DNA of 24,345 nucleotides, from positions 1-24,345 of the forward strand of contig LVWS01000010.1 in NCBI GenBank assembly GCA_002083365.1. Reading direction: 5' to 3'. This DNA comes from Nitrospira sp. SG-bin1 (GTDB taxonomy: Bacteria > Nitrospirota > Nitrospiria > Nitrospirales > Nitrospiraceae). The notes below the pieces were generated by a model. That model ran no database searches. It was given only the letters and a program-made list of their open reading frames with translations, and was not told the origin of the DNA. The translations under genes and the position numbers were made by a program. Below are positions 23,447-24,345 of this stretch, piece by piece. The stretch's first letter is position 1. Each line of letters starts with the position of its first letter.

Positions 23447-23578
23447 GAGAACCGGGACGGTCATGAGATCGCCGTTCCTCGACCAAATGTGTGCGATATT
23501 TTTTCGCAGATGCATCCAAAATGTTCAATTCAGCCCTTGACTCGAAAGACAGTTGCTGTCCCTATTTTCGGCTATGAT
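23447..23578. other. IS110 right flank
   Basis: No gene. Probably includes the right end of the IS110 element and the start of the degraded RAYT-associated sequence. An eight-base inverted match to the left side (GGGACAGC at 22380-22387, GCTGTCCC at 23555-23562) exists but is expected by chance at this length. Confidence 0.4.
23548..23560. repeat. Short perfect hairpin GACAG-TTG-CTGTC
   Basis: A perfect five-base stem with a three-base loop, about 20 bases before the RAYT-like remnant. RAYT transposases are associated with REP hairpins, and IS110 elements often target such hairpins. Both links are only suggestive here. Confidence 0.35.
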
Positions 23579-23686
23579 CTGACCACGCTCCGGACCTGCG
23601 TGAACCGTCAACAACCGTTTGGCACAGCGGACTGGCAAGCGAGGATCGCTGCCCTGCTCGGCCCACGAAAATCACTGAATAAGTAG
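23579..23686 (+). pseudogene. C-terminal remnant of a RAYT / IS200-like (Y1) transposase
   Basis: The frame ending at 23686 contains LRTCVNRQQPFGTADWQARI followed by AALLG. This matches the tail of REP-associated tyrosine transposases, which typically read LRRSVxRGRPFGxxxWVxxxAxxLGL near their end. The HUH motif and catalytic tyrosine region are absent, so this is a fragment of roughly 35 residues. The open frame begins upstream at 23489, but that part has no resemblance to the family. It is squeezed between the IS110 and IS3 elements, and one of these insertions probably destroyed the gene. Confidence 0.55.
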
Positions 23687-24345
23687 CCTGGACTTCCCAG
23701 GGTTTTGCGGACACATCTCTAAGCATTTTTCGACACTTCTTCAAATGCCTCTGGACTGACTCCGCTGAGATGGCTGTGTCGCCGGATGCGATTATAGAAG
23801 GTCTCGATGTACTCGGCGATATCGGCTATAGCCATCGCTCGCGTTATGTAGATGCGCTTCTTGATCCGCTCCTTCTTTAAGCTGCTGAAAAAGGATTCAG
23901 CCACCGCGTTGTCCCAGCAGTTACCCCGTCGACTCATGCTGGGTTCGAGGTGATGTGCCCGGCAGAAGCGCCGCCACGCATCGCTGCCAAATTGAGAGCC
24001 TTGATCGGAGTGAATCGGGACATGCTGAGGCTTGCGTCGGCGCACAGCCATGAGGAGTGCGTCCAGCACGAGATCTTGAGCCAGCGTGGGCTTGGTGGAC
24101 CAGCCGACAATGCGGCGAGAGTACAGGTCCATCACAACAGCCAAATAGAGCCAGCCTTCCCATGTGCGCACGTATGTAATGTCGGTAACCCAGGCGGTGT
24201 TGGGCCGGGGGACGGTAAACCCTCGTTGCAGCGTATTAGGCGTCAGGAGTGACGTGGGGCTTCTGGTGTACCGAGGCGCTCGGTAACCGTATCGGGCTTT
24301 CAGGTTGTCGGCGCGCTTTGCTCTGGCGATGCAGACGCTGCAGGT
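23687..24345 (-). mobile_element. IS3-family insertion sequence, partial (runs off right edge)
   Basis: Contains the 3' part of an IS3-type OrfB on the minus strand. The element end should lie just past its stop, within about 23687-23718, where the imperfect palindrome CCTGG-ACTTC-CCAGG is followed by GTTTTGCGGACAC, a plausible terminal inverted repeat. It cannot be confirmed because the other end, orfA and the start of orfB lie outside the window. Confidence 0.65.
23719..24345 (-). CDS. IS3-family transposase OrfB, C-terminal part (cut by window edge)
   Basis: 209 codons from the window edge to the stop at 23719; the N-terminus is missing. The visible start, NLKARYGYRAPRY, is the usual IS3 OrfB pre-catalytic region. 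The rve integrase core has the DDE triad: Asp in WVTDITYV, Asp in IHSDQGSQF, and Glu in WDNAVAESFFSSLKKE with the spacing typical of the family. The tail YIETFYNRIRRHSHLSGVSP is also diagnostic. In IS3 elements OrfB is normally joined to OrfA by programmed -1 frameshifting; that part is outside. No internal stop or missing catalytic residue is seen, so the copy may be intact. Confidence 0.94.
   Translation of the reverse strand, partial: TCSVCIARAKRADNLKARYGYRAPRYTRSPTSLLTPNTLQRGFTVPRPNTAWVTDITYVRTWEGWLYLAVVMDLYSRRIVGWSTKPTLAQDLVLDALLMAVRRRKPQHVPIHSDQGSQFGSDAWRRFCRAHHLEPSMSRRGNCWDNAVAESFFSSLKKERIKKRIYITRAMAIADIAEYIETFYNRIRRHSHLSGVSPEAFEEVSKNA

Larger units (their letters stand above)
22263..23550 (+). 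mobile_element. IS110-family insertion sequence (approximate limits)
   Basis: A complete IS110-type transposase gene with about 215 bases of non-coding sequence before it and about 100 after. Limits are estimated from where the RHS remnant stops on the left and where a RAYT-like remnant begins on the right; IS110 elements usually lack clear terminal inverted repeats and make no or minimal target duplications, so the exact ends cannot be read. The long structured 5' region fits the IS110 plan, in which a non-coding end specifies a bridge (seeker) RNA. Confidence 0.6.

Noticed and set aside
22205..23515. 436-codon open frame on the minus strand
   Set aside because: It is the exact antisense of the IS110 transposase, with no domain of its own; high GC keeps the opposite frame open.
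22380..23562. Inverted pair GGGACAGC / GCTGTCCC flanking the IS110 transposase
   Set aside because: An eight-base match between regions of about 200 and 120 bases is expected by chance fairly often; not adequate as terminal repeats.
1..24345. CRISPR array, rRNA genes, prophage structural genes or a defence operon
   Set aside because: No regularly spaced repeats, rRNA signatures, cas genes or phage proteins were seen on either strand.

Overview
The window most likely comes from a Nitrospira-type nitrite oxidiser (phylum Nitrospirota). The main evidence is at the left edge: a leftward gene whose first 116 codons read as the N-terminus of nitrite oxidoreductase alpha subunit (NxrA), with a twin-arginine signal, cut off by the window end. 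This assignment rests on sequence recognition, since no database could be searched. Nxr type and species (canonical or comammox) cannot be decided from this fragment. The chromosome looks moderately GC-rich, with dense housekeeping operons and an accessory patch at the right edge.

Layout. (1) 1-349: nxrA 5' part on the minus strand, preceded by an AT-rich leader of about 560 bases that holds a good sigma-54-type -24/-12 match. (2) 912-986: tRNA-Gly(GCC) on the plus strand with its own sigma-70-type promoter. (3) 1062-5340, minus: a compact moxR - DUF58 - transglutaminase operon. (4) 5482-6783, minus: an unrecognised 433-residue protein with a methyltransferase-like glycine motif. (5) 6947-9255, plus: a ChaN-like exported protein, a SWIM zinc-finger/coiled-coil protein and a 62-residue membrane peptide. 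(6) 9331-13540: tesA-like esterase divergent from a ybbA-ybbP ABC exporter, the same arrangement as in E. coli. (7) 13732-14235, minus: zinc ribbon plus PilZ protein. (8) 14750-21712, minus: pgi - pgl - glk - rpiA - M1 aminopeptidase, a tightly packed sugar-phosphate operon. (9) 21800-24345: mobile-element debris with an RHS-repeat remnant, a complete IS110-family transposase, the tail of a RAYT/IS200-like transposase and a partial IS3-family OrfB running off the right edge.

Functionally, the pgi operon links glucose, glucose-6-phosphate, 6-phosphogluconate and ribose-5-phosphate. In an autotroph this fits turnover of stored glycogen and pentose supply. No zwf or gnd is visible, and the insertion-sequence patch begins just upstream of pgi, so the original neighbour may have been separated from it. 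The moxR-DUF58-transglutaminase set is a widespread, poorly understood envelope module. The tesA/ybbA/ybbP cluster is a conserved lipid-related or envelope export unit.

I did not find a clearly new multi-gene defence or enzymatic system. The least explained pieces are the nxrA leader and its candidate sigma-54 promoter, the structured 5' non-coding region of the IS110 element (a possible bridge RNA), a nested repeat at 14471-14529, and the 433-residue and SWIM/coiled-coil proteins.
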